From JAWXCH01 sp034440595 (lineage in GTDB: Bacteria > Planctomycetota > Planctomycetia > Pirellulales > JALHPA01), in contig JAWXCH010000474.1 of assembly GCA_034440595.1 (NCBI GenBank), forward strand, positions 1 through 5,942: DNA of 5,942 nucleotides. Reading direction: 5' to 3'. The notes beneath the pieces are model-generated. The model saw only the letters and a list, made by a program, of their open reading frames with translations, did not search any database and was not told where the DNA came from. Shown piece after piece: positions 5,240-5,942 of the stretch. Numbering within the stretch: the stretch's first letter is position 1; each line of letters starts with the position of its first letter. The position numbers and the translations under genes were made by a program.

Positions 5240-5942
5240 ATGCTTGGCCAACCTCCTTCAACCGCTGCACCGAATCTCTCAACGCTGGAGCGTCTCAACA
5301 CGCCCGTGCGGCACCTGCGTGGCGTCACGGACGTGCAGGTAGAGCAGCTTGCTCGGCTGGAATTGCACTACGTCCGGGATCTGCTATTTTTCTTTCCACG
5401 CGACTACCAGGATCTGACCGATTTCCGCTCGATCGTCTCGCTGGAGGAGGACAAACTGCAAAGCGTGCGTGGCGTGGTTGAGGAAATCGATCTGCGCGGC
5501 GGCAACACCGGTCGCTCGATTCTTGGAGTCCTCATTCGCGACGAATCACAGTACTTAAGGGCTATCTGGTTCAATCAGCCGTACATGCGGACGCGGTTTA
5601 AGCTCGGTCAAGAGATTGTCTGTTCGGGCAAACCGGTGATGCGAGGAATGCGCTGGGAGATTGTCCACCCACGCGTGCAATGGCTGGATCCCGACGAAGA
5701 GTCCCCTAGCGGCACATTGCTGCCGATTTACTCGCTGACCGAAGGTCTGAAGCAGCCGCAGATTCGCCAGATTGTTCGCAATGCGCTCGAGCAGTACGCC
5801 GACGCACTAGAGGAGGTTTTTCCCGACAGCTTTCGCGAGACACACGATCTGTGGCCGCTGGCACGTGCTTTGCCGGCGATCCATTTTCCGCAAAGCCAGG
5901 AAGAACGGGACTGTGCCAAGCGTCGCTTTGTCTATCAAGAAC
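5240..5942 (+). CDS. recG: ATP-dependent DNA helicase RecG, N-terminal part (3' end outside window)
   Basis: The frame runs open from ATG at 5240 to the window end, giving 234 residues, about a third of a normal RecG (~690). RecG is a monomeric branched-DNA translocase that reverses stalled forks and processes Holliday-type junctions. Visible landmarks, in order: TPVRHLRGVTDVQVEQLARL (21-40) and DLLFFFPRDYQDLTD (47-61), the typical entry to the wedge region; an OB-fold wedge domain at about 74-148, containing AIWFNQPY (108-115), whose F111 and Y115 match in spacing the fork-stacking Phe/Tyr pair of Thermotoga RecG; LPIYSLTEGL (161-170); and ALPAIHFP...AKRRFVYQE (210-234), the linker before the helicase core. 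The Walker and DEAH-type motifs lie beyond the edge and cannot be checked. The start is firm: an in-frame TAA at 5228-5230 blocks upstream extension. There is no Shine-Dalgarno sequence. Confidence 0.95.
   Translation, partial: MLGQPPSTAAPNLSTLERLNTPVRHLRGVTDVQVEQLARLELHYVRDLLFFFPRDYQDLTDFRSIVSLEEDKLQSVRGVVEEIDLRGGNTGRSILGVLIRDESQYLRAIWFNQPYMRTRFKLGQEIVCSGKPVMRGMRWEIVHPRVQWLDPDEESPSGTLLPIYSLTEGLKQPQIRQIVRNALEQYADALEEVFPDSFRETHDLWPLARALPAIHFPQSQEERDCAKRRFVYQE

Noticed and set aside
5064..5282. 72-codon - strand open frame in the ferredoxin-recG spacer
   Set aside because: It crosses repeats and the recG promoter and start, with no ribosome binding site or recognisable protein pattern.
5107..5481. 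124-codon + strand open frame spanning the spacer and the start of recG
   Set aside because: It runs through the hairpin at 5137-5153 and then out of frame through recG codons; the translation is low-complexity, Arg/Ala-rich and without a domain.

Overview
The window looks like ordinary chromosomal DNA from a GC-moderate to GC-rich bacterium, most likely a planctomycete of the Pirellula/Rhodopirellula type. This rests on three things. The RecG and M3 peptidase sequences read like planctomycete versions from memory. Shine-Dalgarno sequences are weak or missing at several starts. The palindromic spacers around GCTAGC and CACTGGC cores resemble repeats I remember from those genomes. No database search was possible, so the taxonomy is an inference.

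Layout, all genes on the + strand: (1) 1-339, the C-terminal part of a small conserved protein of unknown function, cut by the window edge. (2) 438-2270, a complete M3-family oligoendopeptidase (PepF type) with an intact zinc site. (3) 2407-3363 and 3360-4463, a two-gene ABC-2 type exporter operon (ATPase then permease) joined by an ATGA overlap. (4) 4572-4940, a small [2Fe-2S] ferredoxin with a Cx5Cx2C...C cluster motif. (5) 4941-5239, a 299-base gene-free spacer with three distinct inverted repeats. (6) 5240-5942, the first 234 codons of recG, running off the right edge; its putative promoter lies so close to the ATG that the mRNA may be leaderless.

Only the two ABC genes are clearly a functional unit. 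The peptidase, ferredoxin and RecG are separated by spacers of about 100-300 bases and have unrelated jobs (peptide turnover, electron transfer, replication-fork repair). I see no transposase, integrase, tRNA, rRNA, CRISPR array or defence system, and no strong sign of a new multi-gene system. The most interesting parts are the palindrome-rich spacer before recG, the possible leaderless recG start, and the unassigned ferredoxin and exporter.
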